A stretch of 24,353 nt of DNA from IDS-8 sp050738315 (GTDB lineage Bacteria > Pseudomonadota > Gammaproteobacteria > Steroidobacterales > Woeseiaceae). The stretch is from contig JBOHZD010000340.1 of NCBI GenBank assembly GCA_050738315.1, positions 1 through 24,353 of the forward strand. The letters are read 5' to 3'. The translations under genes and the position numbers were made by a program. Below the pieces are notes generated by a model. That model was not told the origin of the DNA and did no database searches. It saw only the letters and a list, made by a program, of their open reading frames with translations. Shown here one piece after another: positions 16,181 to 24,063 of the stretch. Every line of letters starts with the position of its first letter. The stretch's first letter is position 1.

Positions 16181-17521
16181 ATGCTGGATAAAGTCGTTAT
16201 TGCGAATCGCGGCGAAATTGCGCTGCGCATTCTTCGCGCCTGCCGCGAAATGGGCATCAAGACGGTGGCCGTCCATTCGACCGCGGACACCACCCTGAAA
16301 CATGTGCTATTGGCCGACGAAACGGTCTGCATCGGCCCGCCCGCCTCGTCCGAAAGTTACCTGAACATGCCGGCCATCATCAGTGCCGCCGAAGTCACGG
16401 ATGCCGTCGCCGTTCATCCCGGATACGGCTTTTTGTCCGAAAACGCCGATTTTGTCGATCGCGTCGAATCGAGCGGGTTCATCTTCGTCGGACCGCCCGC
16501 ATCGAGCATCCGCATGATGGGAGACAAGGTATCGGCGATTCAGTCGATGAAAGCGGCCGGCGTACCCTGCGTACCGGGGTCCGACGGGCCGGTGTCCGAG
16601 AACGCGGAAGACAATCTCAGGCTTGCGCGCGACATCGGCTATCCGATCATCATCAAGGCGTCGGGAGGCGGCGGTGGGCGGGGCATGCGCGTGGTGCATT
16701 CCGAAGCCTCCCTGGCCGGAGCCATTGCCGTGACCCAGGCGGAGGCGCGTGCGGCGTTCGGCAATGGCACGGTCTACATGGAGAAATTCCTCGAGAAGCC
16801 GCGTCATATCGAGTTTCAGGTACTCGCCGATGCGCACGGCAATGCGATTCACCTGGGCGAGCGCGACTGCTCCATGCAACGCCGGCATCAGAAAGTCATT
16901 GAAGAAGCGCCCGCGCCCGGCATCTCCGACGAACAACGGCAGCGAATCGGCGACCGCTGCGTCAAGGCGTGCCTCGAAATGGGTTATCGCAGCGCCGGCA
17001 CATTCGAGTTTCTGTACCAGGACGACGAATTCTACTTTATCGAGATGAATACGCGCCTGCAGGTCGAGCATCCCGTGACTGAAATGATCACTGGCGTCGA
17101 CATTGTAAGGGAGCAATTGCGCATCGCTGCCGGCGAAAAACTCAAATGGAAGCAAGACGACATCCGCATCCAGGGGCATGCCATCGAATGCCGTTTGAAT
17201 GCGGAAGATCCGAAGACCTTCATGCCGTCACCGGGGCTCATCCAACTGTGGCACGCGCCAGGCGGCCCCGGCGTTCGCGTGGACAGCCATATTTACAGCG
17301 GATACCGGGTGCCGCCCTTTTACGACTCGATGATCGGCAAACTCATTGCGCATGGCAGCGACCGTCCTATTGCGATCGCCCGCATGAAAAACGTGCTGAC
17401 AGAGATCGTCATCGAAGGGATCAAGACCAATGTTCCTTTGCACCAGGAAATCTTTCAGCACGCGGCATTTCAGGCGGGCGGCACCGACATTCACTATCTC
17501 GAAAAACGGCTTGGCCTGTGA
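16181..17521 (+). CDS. accC: acetyl-CoA carboxylase, biotin carboxylase subunit
   Basis: ATP-dependent carboxylation of the biotin on AccB. 446 residues, against 449 in E. coli, and very similar throughout. The N-terminal domain begins MLDKVVIANRGEIALRILRAC. The ATP-grasp glycine loop KASGGGGGRGMRVV includes Lys159. The metal and catalytic segment FEFLYQDDEFYFIEMNTRLQVEHPVTE carries the conserved Glu, Glu, Asn and Arg. The C-terminal domain ends GGTDIHYLEKRLGL. It is co-transcribed with accB. The carboxyltransferase genes accA and accD are not in the window, as is usual. No anomaly seen. Confidence 0.98.
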   Translation: MLDKVVIANRGEIALRILRACREMGIKTVAVHSTADTTLKHVLLADETVCIGPPASSESYLNMPAIISAAEVTDAVAVHPGYGFLSENADFVDRVESSGFIFVGPPASSIRMMGDKVSAIQSMKAAGVPCVPGSDGPVSENAEDNLRLARDIGYPIIIKASGGGGGRGMRVVHSEASLAGAIAVTQAEARAAFGNGTVYMEKFLEKPRHIEFQVLADAHGNAIHLGERDCSMQRRHQKVIEEAPAPGISDEQRQRIGDRCVKACLEMGYRSAGTFEFLYQDDEFYFIEMNTRLQVEHPVTEMITGVDIVREQLRIAAGEKLKWKQDDIRIQGHAIECRLNAEDPKTFMPSPGLIQLWHAPGGPGVRVDSHIYSGYRVPPFYDSMIGKLIAHGSDRPIAIARMKNVLTEIVIEGIKTNVPLHQEIFQHAAFQAGGTDIHYLEKRLGL

Positions 17522-17531
17522 AATATGACCT

Positions 17532-18410
17532 ATGGTTTGGCGTCAATTTGTCATGGAACTTGGAACGCTGCCGGCAGACCGCGTCGAAGAAATGTTCGTG
17601 AAACACGGCGCCCTGGCGGTAACGTTCACTGACGCAAGCGATACGCCCGTGCTCGAGCCCCTGCCGGGTGAAACACCGCTCTGGCGAAACACCAGGATCA
17701 CCGGCCTCTTTTCCGCAGACGCGAACTTCGAGCCGCTGCAGGCCGATCTCAAAAAATCGTTCAAGCTGATCAGCCTGCCACCGCATCACCTCGAAAATCT
17801 CCCTGACCGGGTATGGGAACGCGAATGGCTGAGGGATTTCCGGCCGATGCCGTTCGGCAGGCGGCTCTGGGTGTGTCCGGGCGGCTTCACGGTAGACGCC
17901 GACGACGCAGTCGTCGTGCGTCTCGACCCCGGGCTCGCGTTCGGTACCGGCACGCACCCGACGACGGCGCTCGGTCTCGAATGGCTCGACAGCCTGGATC
18001 TGGCCGGTGCCCGGGTACTCGATTTCGGGTGCGGCTCGGGCATCCTCGCCATCGCCGCGTTGCTGCTCGGCGCGCGCGCCGCGACCGCGCTGGATATCGA
18101 TCCGCAGGCTCTTCTCGCGACCCGCGAGAATGCACGGCGGAATGCGGTTGACAGGAGGCTCGAGACGACGTTGGATGCAGGAACCCTGAGCGGGGAGTTC
18201 GACATCGTCGTGGCCAATATTCTGGCAGGACCGCTGGCACGTCACGCGCATACAATCTGCCGGCAACTGACCTCCGGCGGCACCCTTCTGCTGTCCGGGA
18301 TCCTTGACGACCAGATTGACGAAGTCCGCAATGCCTATGGCGAATGGATCGATTTCGAGCCGCCGACCTTGCGGACTCCGTGGGTCCGACTCACCGGGAC
18401 GAGAATCTGA
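17532..18410 (+). CDS. prmA: ribosomal protein L11 methyltransferase
   Basis: SAM-dependent methyltransferase that trimethylates ribosomal protein L11. 292 residues, normal for PrmA. The N-terminal substrate-binding domain begins MVWRQFVMELG (compare MPWIQLKL in E. coli). A linker leads to RPMPFGRRLWVCPGG and the conserved DPGLAFGTGTHPTT segment. The SAM-binding loop is VLDFGCGSGILAIAALLLGA (from residue 162). The motif NILAGPL replaces the usual NPPF of other methyltransferases, as expected in this family. It lies 10 bases after accC. The next gene, encoding a zinc-ribbon/DUF3426 protein, starts 11 bases after its stop, so all belong to one operon. Confidence 0.96.
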   Translation: MVWRQFVMELGTLPADRVEEMFVKHGALAVTFTDASDTPVLEPLPGETPLWRNTRITGLFSADANFEPLQADLKKSFKLISLPPHHLENLPDRVWEREWLRDFRPMPFGRRLWVCPGGFTVDADDAVVVRLDPGLAFGTGTHPTTALGLEWLDSLDLAGARVLDFGCGSGILAIAALLLGARAATALDIDPQALLATRENARRNAVDRRLETTLDAGTLSGEFDIVVANILAGPLARHAHTICRQLTSGGTLLLSGILDDQIDEVRNAYGEWIDFEPPTLRTPWVRLTGTRI

Positions 18411-18421
18411 GAGAGACCGGA

Positions 18422-20365
18422 ATGTACACTGAGTGTCCCGGCTGTCAGACTGCTTTTCGCGTAACGGCGCACATGCTGCAGCAAGCGGCCGGGCACGTTC
18501 GCTGCGGCGATTGCGGTCGCGCGTTCAATGCGCTGGAAAGCCTGTCGGAAGACCCCCCGCATGGGTTTGAGGGTCCGGACGCCGAAGCTTCGGCAAGGGA
18601 CGAAGAGGAACAGGCGCTGTTCGATACGCTCGATGACCTCGCAGGGCCGGTCAATATCCGGATCGAGGATACCGGCGCCGAATGGCGCGTGTACGACGAC
18701 GAAAGCAGCGATTCCGGCGGGACCGTAGATCCTCACTCCGACGAAGCAGACGATCGAGAGGACACGGAGTCGGTGCGCTGGTATATCGAGGACGCCGCCC
18801 CGGGAACCCAGGAATTCCTCGATCTCCCGGCATCCGCCGGCAGCACGCGGGAAGAACGGTACGACGACAACTCGCCCCTCCCCGCCACCCTCGACGATGA
18901 CAATGTCCCGACACCGCCCGTCACGCCGCAGCGCCGTGCCGAAGACCAGTTCGACCCGCGCGCACCGGAATTCGACGAACGCCAGGTCGATTTCGCGTTG
19001 AGCGAGCCCGACGACTGGACCGATCTGCTGGAGGAAGTCGGCAGCCCGCGCGATGCCGACGGACCGTCCATGAACACGGAGCTCGAGCAGACGGATGTGC
19101 GCGAGCTCAATGACGAAACCGGTGACGACGGTGCCGGATCAGAGGACGTGGTCGACCTGCCGTCCGACATCGACACGCAATTCGATCTGCAAGCCCTGGA
19201 AATGGGTATCGATCTCACCGGCGATTTCGATCTGACGGGAGATCAGCCGATTGTCGACGACGCTGTGATGGAGACCTCGAACGAACAGGGGTTGGTCACC
19301 GACCCCGCTGCCGACTGGCCGACTAGGGAACTTGCAGAGGAGGATGGCGACGCTCCGACGCTCGCCGCCGACCCTGGCGAGGACGGCGGCGAGATCGCGG
19401 ATCGCGAACCGACCGGCGAGTTCGAAGGGAGAATCGCCCAGGCCGCGGCGGCGTTCGCCGACAAAGACGCCGACGGGGACAACGACGGCAGCGCGGCCAC
19501 GACCGCAGTGGCACAAGGAGACACCGAACCCGGGCGACCCGAACACTACGTACCGCCGCAGACCGAGGAGGAAAAGACGATCAACATGTTGATCGACCGG
19601 GATTTGCTGCGGCTGGCTCAACAAGAGGACGTATTCAGGTCCACATCGCGCGATGCACGCAAAGTGACGGAGCAAGCGACCCAGGTCGAGACGATCATCA
19701 TGGAAGGCGAGTTCGTGCGCCATGCGCTCGAACAGGCACCACCGGCAATCGATATTCCGGCGGACATCGCAATCGAAGGCGGCCGCTCGCTCAAAGACAC
19801 CCTGGTCACGAACAAGGAGCGAATTCGCGCCGCCGGACGCAGACTGGTTGCACCGAGGTACGCGCTGGTCGCCGGCGTCGCCATGCTCGCGCTCCTGTTC
19901 GCGGCGCAGGTCGTCCACGCGTATCGCGAGACGCTTGCCACTTATGGCGCCTTCAATGAGACCGTCGGCTCCCTGTATCGACTGCTGGGCGCTCCGCTTG
20001 TCCCGGACTGGGATATCAGCGGCTGGCAATTCGAGGCCACCAGCGGCGGCACCGCCGCAGACGACCAGGTCCTTGCCATCACGTCAAGCATTGCGAACCG
20101 ATCGGAGCACGCACTGCCGTATCCGTTGTTGCACGTCTCCGTCACGGATCGCTGGGAGGAAATCATAGGCAGCCGCGTGCTGGAGCCGGATGAATACCTG
20201 GCGGACAACAGCAACCCGCATGACACTGTCACACCGGGCAACAAGTTTACGGCCGTCATCACGATTGCGTCGCTGTCTCCCGCGGCGACGGGTTTCAAAC
20301 TCAACGTTTGTTATCGCGTCAGCGGCGACCAGGTGCGTTGTGCCACCGGAGCATTCAAGGACTGA
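18422..20365 (+). CDS. zinc-ribbon domain and DUF3426 membrane protein with long acidic linker
   Basis: A 647-residue protein of unknown function. An MJ0042-type zinc ribbon opens it: Cys5, Cys8, Cys28 and Cys31 in CPGCQTAFRV and CGDCGRAFNA. A long, low-complexity acidic region (about 40-440) follows, rich in Asp, Glu and Gly and presumably disordered. It includes a Ca-site-like stretch DKDADGDNDG (347-356). One transmembrane helix lies at about 481-501, followed by a periplasmic DUF3426 domain to the end. Typical members are about 200-400 residues, so the linker is unusually long. The ATG at 18422 is chosen because the zinc ribbon begins there; the frame continues back into prmA. Proteins of this kind regularly sit next to prmA in gammaproteobacteria. 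Function unknown. Confidence 0.85.
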   Translation: MYTECPGCQTAFRVTAHMLQQAAGHVRCGDCGRAFNALESLSEDPPHGFEGPDAEASARDEEEQALFDTLDDLAGPVNIRIEDTGAEWRVYDDESSDSGGTVDPHSDEADDREDTESVRWYIEDAAPGTQEFLDLPASAGSTREERYDDNSPLPATLDDDNVPTPPVTPQRRAEDQFDPRAPEFDERQVDFALSEPDDWTDLLEEVGSPRDADGPSMNTELEQTDVRELNDETGDDGAGSEDVVDLPSDIDTQFDLQALEMGIDLTGDFDLTGDQPIVDDAVMETSNEQGLVTDPAADWPTRELAEEDGDAPTLAADPGEDGGEIADREPTGEFEGRIAQAAAAFADKDADGDNDGSAATTAVAQGDTEPGRPEHYVPPQTEEEKTINMLIDRDLLRLAQQEDVFRSTSRDARKVTEQATQVETIIMEGEFVRHALEQAPPAIDIPADIAIEGGRSLKDTLVTNKERIRAAGRRLVAPRYALVAGVAMLALLFAAQVVHAYRETLATYGAFNETVGSLYRLLGAPLVPDWDISGWQFEATSGGTAADDQVLAITSSIANRSEHALPYPLLHVSVTDRWEEIIGSRVLEPDEYLADNSNPHDTVTPGNKFTAVITIASLSPAATGFKLNVCYRVSGDQVRCATGAFKD

Positions 20366-20838
20366 CGCTTCGTCCCCGGAGTGACGGTTCAATTCTCGTC
20401 ATCGCGAACCGGGATATAACGTTTTCCAAGAAGTCGCATGAGGTTCATCGCGTAAGCTGTGGTTCACGAATTGCATTGAACCTTTGATAAAAAATGAATG
20501 CTCTCGGCGCTAGAAAAAAACTTTCTCCGTGCTATGATGCTCGACCGCCCGTAACGACTTTATGGGGACTACAATCGGCGTTCCGGCGGCTCGCAATCAC
20601 CTGACTCGAAGCTCCGCCGGTTTGCACCAATCAGATTCTTTTTGGTTTCAGGCGTTATGCGTGGCCAGAGCCCGCGGGCAGTTTCGTATGGCCCGGTAAT
20701 GATGCAGTCGTAAGTTTTGAAATCGACACTCAGGCTGCGCGACTTTTTTACGTAATCCCTTTTGTTAGCGAATGTGATTTGTTTGGGGGGACTCTGCAGA
20801 AAGTGGTCAAGAAAAAAACAAAAAAAGATAAGGAATTG
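20366..20838. other. 473-base intergenic region upstream of fis
   Basis: No credible gene is seen. From the stop of the DUF3426 gene the base composition becomes markedly more AT-rich than in the flanking genes, with A-tracts at 20489-20494 and 20514-20520. A promoter candidate lies at 20533 (separate entry). Downstream there is a stem of seven pairs, CCGGCGG (20583-20589) with CCGCCGG (20614-20620); a self-complementary GCCCGCGGGC (20670-20679); and a T6 run at 20744-20749 after weak GTCG/CGAC pairings. If transcription starts near 20545, fis has a leader of about 290 bases. In E. coli and many relatives dusB lies immediately before fis; it is absent here. Confidence 0.6.
20533..20546 (+). 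promoter_or_regulatory. candidate fis promoter (-10 with GC-rich discriminator)
   Basis: TATGAT (20533-20538) matches the -10 consensus at five of six positions. It is followed by a GC-rich stretch (GCTCGACC) where the discriminator would be. A-tracts lie upstream, as in strong growth-rate-controlled promoters. No good -35 is found at 17 bases (CTAGAA at 20510). GC-rich discriminators are characteristic of promoters under ppGpp control, including E. coli fis and rRNA promoters. The same control here is inference. Confidence 0.45.
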
Positions 20839-21081
20839 ATGGCCTCGAACAAGAAGCCGCTGAGGAAGCATGCCGAAGAAGCGCTGGACCGTTATTTTGC
20901 GACCCTGAACGGCGATCGCCCCGGCGAACTTTACGATCTCGTGCTGGGTGAAGTCGAGAGGCCGTTATTCAAGGCCGTTATGGATTACACGCACGGCAAT
21001 CAGAGTCAGGCAGCCGGTATACTCGGTATCAACCGGGGGACACTGCGCAAGAAACTCAAGTGCTATTCCCTGATACGGTAA
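20839..21081 (+). CDS. fis: Fis family nucleoid-associated DNA-binding protein
   Basis: Small homodimeric DNA-bending protein that controls rRNA transcription and chromosome structure. From the ATG at 20839 it has 80 residues: the dimerisation helices KPLRKHAEEALDRYF to LYDLVLGEVERPLFKAVMDYT, then the helix-turn-helix GNQSQAAGILGINRGTLRKKLK (about 53-74), nearly identical to E. coli. It lacks the N-terminal 20 or so residues that form the beta-hairpin arms in E. coli Fis (98 residues). The frame is open back to a TTG at 20779, which would add 20 Lys-rich residues not resembling those arms. AAGGA (20830-20834) is only four bases before the ATG. The upstream tract A7-C-A7 (20812-20826) is strikingly A-rich. 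purH follows directly. Confidence 0.92.
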   Translation: MASNKKPLRKHAEEALDRYFATLNGDRPGELYDLVLGEVERPLFKAVMDYTHGNQSQAAGILGINRGTLRKKLKCYSLIR

Positions 21082-21181
21082 AAAACGGCACGTCTTTGCA
21101 GCCCGCATCGCGGGCATGTCTGGAAGGTTCGAGCAGGATGCGGTCGTTCTCGAGACGGCCTGCGGCCACGGGCGATTCCCG

Positions 21182-22729
21182 GTGCTGAAGGTCCGCCGGG
21201 CCCTCTTGAGCGTCTCCGACAAACGCGGCCTGATCCCGTTTGCCCGCGGGCTCGCAGAGCTCGATGTCGAGCTGCTCTCGACCGGTGGGACCTTTCGCGC
21301 GTTGCAGAAGGCCGGCATTCCCGCCGTCGAGGTGGCGGCCAGAACGGGCTTTCCTGAAATCATGGACGGCCGCGTGAAGACATTGCACCCGGTCATTCAT
21401 GGCGGGCTTCTGGGTCGCCGCGGCACCGACGATGACGTCATGGCACAACACGGGATCGCGCCGATCGACCTGCTGGCCGTCAATCTCTATCCATTCGAAC
21501 AAACGATCGCTCGAACCGACGCGAACCCTGTCGACGCGATCGAAAATATCGATATCGGCGGGCCGGCGATGATTCGCGCGGCCTCGAAGAATCACGATGG
21601 CGTCGCCGTGGTCGTCGATCCGGATGACTACGACGAGATTCTGTCGTTGCTGCAAACAGAGGAACTCGATAACGATTATCGCAGGCGCCTCGCCGGCAAA
21701 GCGTTCGCGCATACCGCAAGTTACGACACTGCGATTGCAAACTGGTTTTCAGACGCCGGGCCGCGCCGGGATTTCGGCGAACGATTTCTGTACGCCGGGA
21801 AACGCGCCGGGACGCTGCGATATGGCGAGAATCCGCATCAAAGCGCAGCGTTCTACCGCGACCAGGTCGCGATGCAGGGGTCGCTCGCAGAAGCGCGTCA
21901 ACTGCAGGGCAAAACGTTGTCGTACAACAACATCGCCGACAGCGACGCGGCGCTCGAATGCGTGAAGCAGTTTACCGGCCCGGCCTGTGTCATCGTCAAA
22001 CATGCGAATCCCTGCGGCGTGGCACTCGGCGACACGATCATTGAGGCGTATCAAAGAGCCTTTTCCACCGATCCGACGTCGGCATTCGGCGGCATCATTG
22101 CCTTCAACCGCAGCCTGGACGGTGCCACCGCCCGGGCGATCGTCAGTCAACAGTTCGTCGAAGTCATCGTTGCGCCGAAGGTCGAGGACGGCGCGCTCGC
22201 GCCACTCGCAGAAAAGAAAAACGTGCGCGTGCTGGAGACAGGCGCCTGGAACGGCGACGACGGCCGCTTTGACCTGAAAAAAGTGTCGGGGGGCCTGCTC
22301 GTGCAAAGTGCCGATACGGGCACGACTACCGCGGACGATCTCAAGGTCGTGACCGCCACAGCACCCGATCCGGAACAGGTCCAGGACCTGCTGTTCGCCT
22401 GGCAGGTCGCCAAGTTCGTCAAATCCAATGCGATTGTTTTCTGCAGGGGCCGCATGACCATCGGCATCGGCGCCGGGCAGATGAGCCGCGTTTACAGCAC
22501 GCGGATTGCGGCGATCAAGGCGGCAGACGAAGGGTTCGAAATCAAAGGATCGGTCATGGCGTCCGATGCGTTTTTCCCGTTCCGCGATGGTATTGACAGC
22601 GCGGCGACGCATGGGATCGCCGCCATCATCCAGCCCGGCGGCTCCGTACGAGACGACGAGGTCATTGCCGCCGCCAACGAGCACGGCCTCGCCATGGTGT
22701 TCACCGGCATGCGCCATTTTCGACATTGA
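21182..22729 (+). CDS. purH: bifunctional AICAR transformylase / IMP cyclohydrolase
   Basis: Last two steps of de novo IMP synthesis. From the GTG at 21182 the protein has 515 residues (E. coli 529). The N-terminal IMP cyclohydrolase domain has RRALLSVSDKRGL, STGGT and GFPEIMDGRVKTLHP. The C-terminal transformylase has the catalytic Lys-His in VKHANPCG, then NAIVFCRGRMTIGIGAGQMSRV and the terminal MRHFRH. The start is uncertain: an ATG at 21116 would add 22 residues with no similarity to the family and has no ribosome binding site. The GTG leaves four residues before RRALLSVSD, which fits homologues better. A GCCCGC-ATC-GCGGGC hairpin (21101-21115) sits immediately before that ATG. It lies just downstream of fis and 44 bases before purD. 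Confidence 0.95.
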   Translation: MLKVRRALLSVSDKRGLIPFARGLAELDVELLSTGGTFRALQKAGIPAVEVAARTGFPEIMDGRVKTLHPVIHGGLLGRRGTDDDVMAQHGIAPIDLLAVNLYPFEQTIARTDANPVDAIENIDIGGPAMIRAASKNHDGVAVVVDPDDYDEILSLLQTEELDNDYRRRLAGKAFAHTASYDTAIANWFSDAGPRRDFGERFLYAGKRAGTLRYGENPHQSAAFYRDQVAMQGSLAEARQLQGKTLSYNNIADSDAALECVKQFTGPACVIVKHANPCGVALGDTIIEAYQRAFSTDPTSAFGGIIAFNRSLDGATARAIVSQQFVEVIVAPKVEDGALAPLAEKKNVRVLETGAWNGDDGRFDLKKVSGGLLVQSADTGTTTADDLKVVTATAPDPEQVQDLLFAWQVAKFVKSNAIVFCRGRMTIGIGAGQMSRVYSTRIAAIKAADEGFEIKGSVMASDAFFPFRDGIDSAATHGIAAIIQPGGSVRDDEVIAAANEHGLAMVFTGMRHFRH

Positions 22730-22773
22730 GGCGGCCATGCGTAATGATGCGCATTGCTGATCCGGTGGCTTTG

Positions 22774-24063
22774 ATGAAGATTCTGATTGTCGGCGGCGGC
22801 GGCCGCGAACATGCACTGGCATGGAAATGCGCACAGTCGCGACGAGTGAGCGAAGTACTCGTCGCGCCCGGCAACGCAGGCACGGCGCTCGAACCACGGT
22901 TGCGCAATGTCGACGTAGCCACGGACGATATCGATGCGCTGCTCGCACTTGCAGAATCCGAAGGGGTCGACCTGACCATCGTCGGACCGGAAATGCCCCT
23001 GGTAGCCGGCATTACCGACCGTTTTCGCGAACGCGATCTCGCCTGTTTCGGCCCGACGGCAGCGGCCGCGCAACTCGAAGGCTCCAAAGCGTTCGCCAAG
23101 TCATTCCTCGAACGGCATGGCATCCCGACCGCAGCGCACAGGAGTTTCACCGAGCTCGAGCCGGCGCTCGCGTACATACGCGCACAGGGCGCGCCGATCG
23201 TCATCAAGGCAGACGGACTCGCCGCCGGCAAGGGCGTGGTCGTTGCAATGTCCGTTGACGAAGCGGAACTGGCCGCCCGCGAAATGCTTGACGGCGCCTA
23301 CGGCGAGGCTGGTCGGAGAATCGTCGTAGAGGAGTTCCTCGAAGGGGAAGAGACGAGCTTCATCGTCATCACGGACGGGCGCCATGTCGTGCCGCTCGCA
23401 ACGTCGCAGGATCACAAAGCGCGGGACGACGGCGATAGCGGCCCGAACACCGGCGGCATGGGCGCTTATTCGCCCGCGCCGGTCGTTACGCCAGAACTCG
23501 AGCAACGCATCATGGACGAAGTGATACACCCGACGCTCCGCGGCCTCGAGGACGACGGGGTCCGTTACCTCGGCTTCCTGTACGCCGGCCTGATCGTCAC
23601 GCCGGACGGGGCGCCACAGGTGCTCGAATACAACTGCCGCTTCGGCGACCCGGAAACGCAGCCGATCATGGCGCGCCTCCGTTCCGATCTCGTCGAGCTG
23701 TGCATGGCAACGCTCGACGGCCGTCTCGGCGACTGTGCCGTGGACTGGGATCCGCGGACGGCCCTGGGCGTCGTGATGGCCGCCGGCGGCTATCCCGGGC
23801 GCTACCGCAAGGGCGATCCGATCAGCGGCCTGGCCGAGGTGCAGCATGGCACGGCGAAAGTTTTCCATGCCGGCACGGCGCAGGTCGGCGATGCCATCGT
23901 GACCAGCGGCGGCCGCGTTCTCTGCGTCGTCGGGCTCGGCGATTCGGTGTCGGCCGCAAAGAAGACCGCCTACGCCACGGTGCGGCGGCTGCACTGGCGT
24001 GACGCGTGGTATCGCAGCGACATCGGCCATCGTGCCATTCTGCGGCAGCGAAACGCATGCTGA
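22774..24063 (+). CDS. purD: phosphoribosylamine-glycine ligase (GAR synthetase)
   Basis: ATP-dependent joining of phosphoribosylamine and glycine, step two of purine synthesis. 429 residues, the same as E. coli. The start at 22774 is fixed by the family N-terminus MKILIVGGGGREHALAWK; the frame runs further back but has no similar residues. ATP-grasp motifs are in order: GPEMPLVAGI, GSKAFAKSFLERHGIPTA, IKADGLAAGKGVVVA, NTGGMGAYSPAP and the metal site YNCRFGDPETQ. It is paired with purH, as in E. coli (purHD). Its last seven bases overlap the start of the moeA-like gene. Confidence 0.97.
   Translation: MKILIVGGGGREHALAWKCAQSRRVSEVLVAPGNAGTALEPRLRNVDVATDDIDALLALAESEGVDLTIVGPEMPLVAGITDRFRERDLACFGPTAAAAQLEGSKAFAKSFLERHGIPTAAHRSFTELEPALAYIRAQGAPIVIKADGLAAGKGVVVAMSVDEAELAAREMLDGAYGEAGRRIVVEEFLEGEETSFIVITDGRHVVPLATSQDHKARDDGDSGPNTGGMGAYSPAPVVTPELEQRIMDEVIHPTLRGLEDDGVRYLGFLYAGLIVTPDGAPQVLEYNCRFGDPETQPIMARLRSDLVELCMATLDGRLGDCAVDWDPRTALGVVMAAGGYPGRYRKGDPISGLAEVQHGTAKVFHAGTAQVGDAIVTSGGRVLCVVGLGDSVSAAKKTAYATVRRLHWRDAWYRSDIGHRAILRQRNAC

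Noticed and set aside
20562..20699. 45-codon open frame in the fis leader
   Set aside because: No ribosome binding site and no recognisable sequence features; possible by chance at this length.
20569..20871. 100-codon minus-strand open frame covering the fis leader
   Set aside because: It overlaps the start of fis, lacks a ribosome binding site and resembles no family.
21101..21115. GCCCGC-ATC-GCGGGC hairpin after fis as a terminator
   Set aside because: No T-run follows and purH lies immediately downstream.
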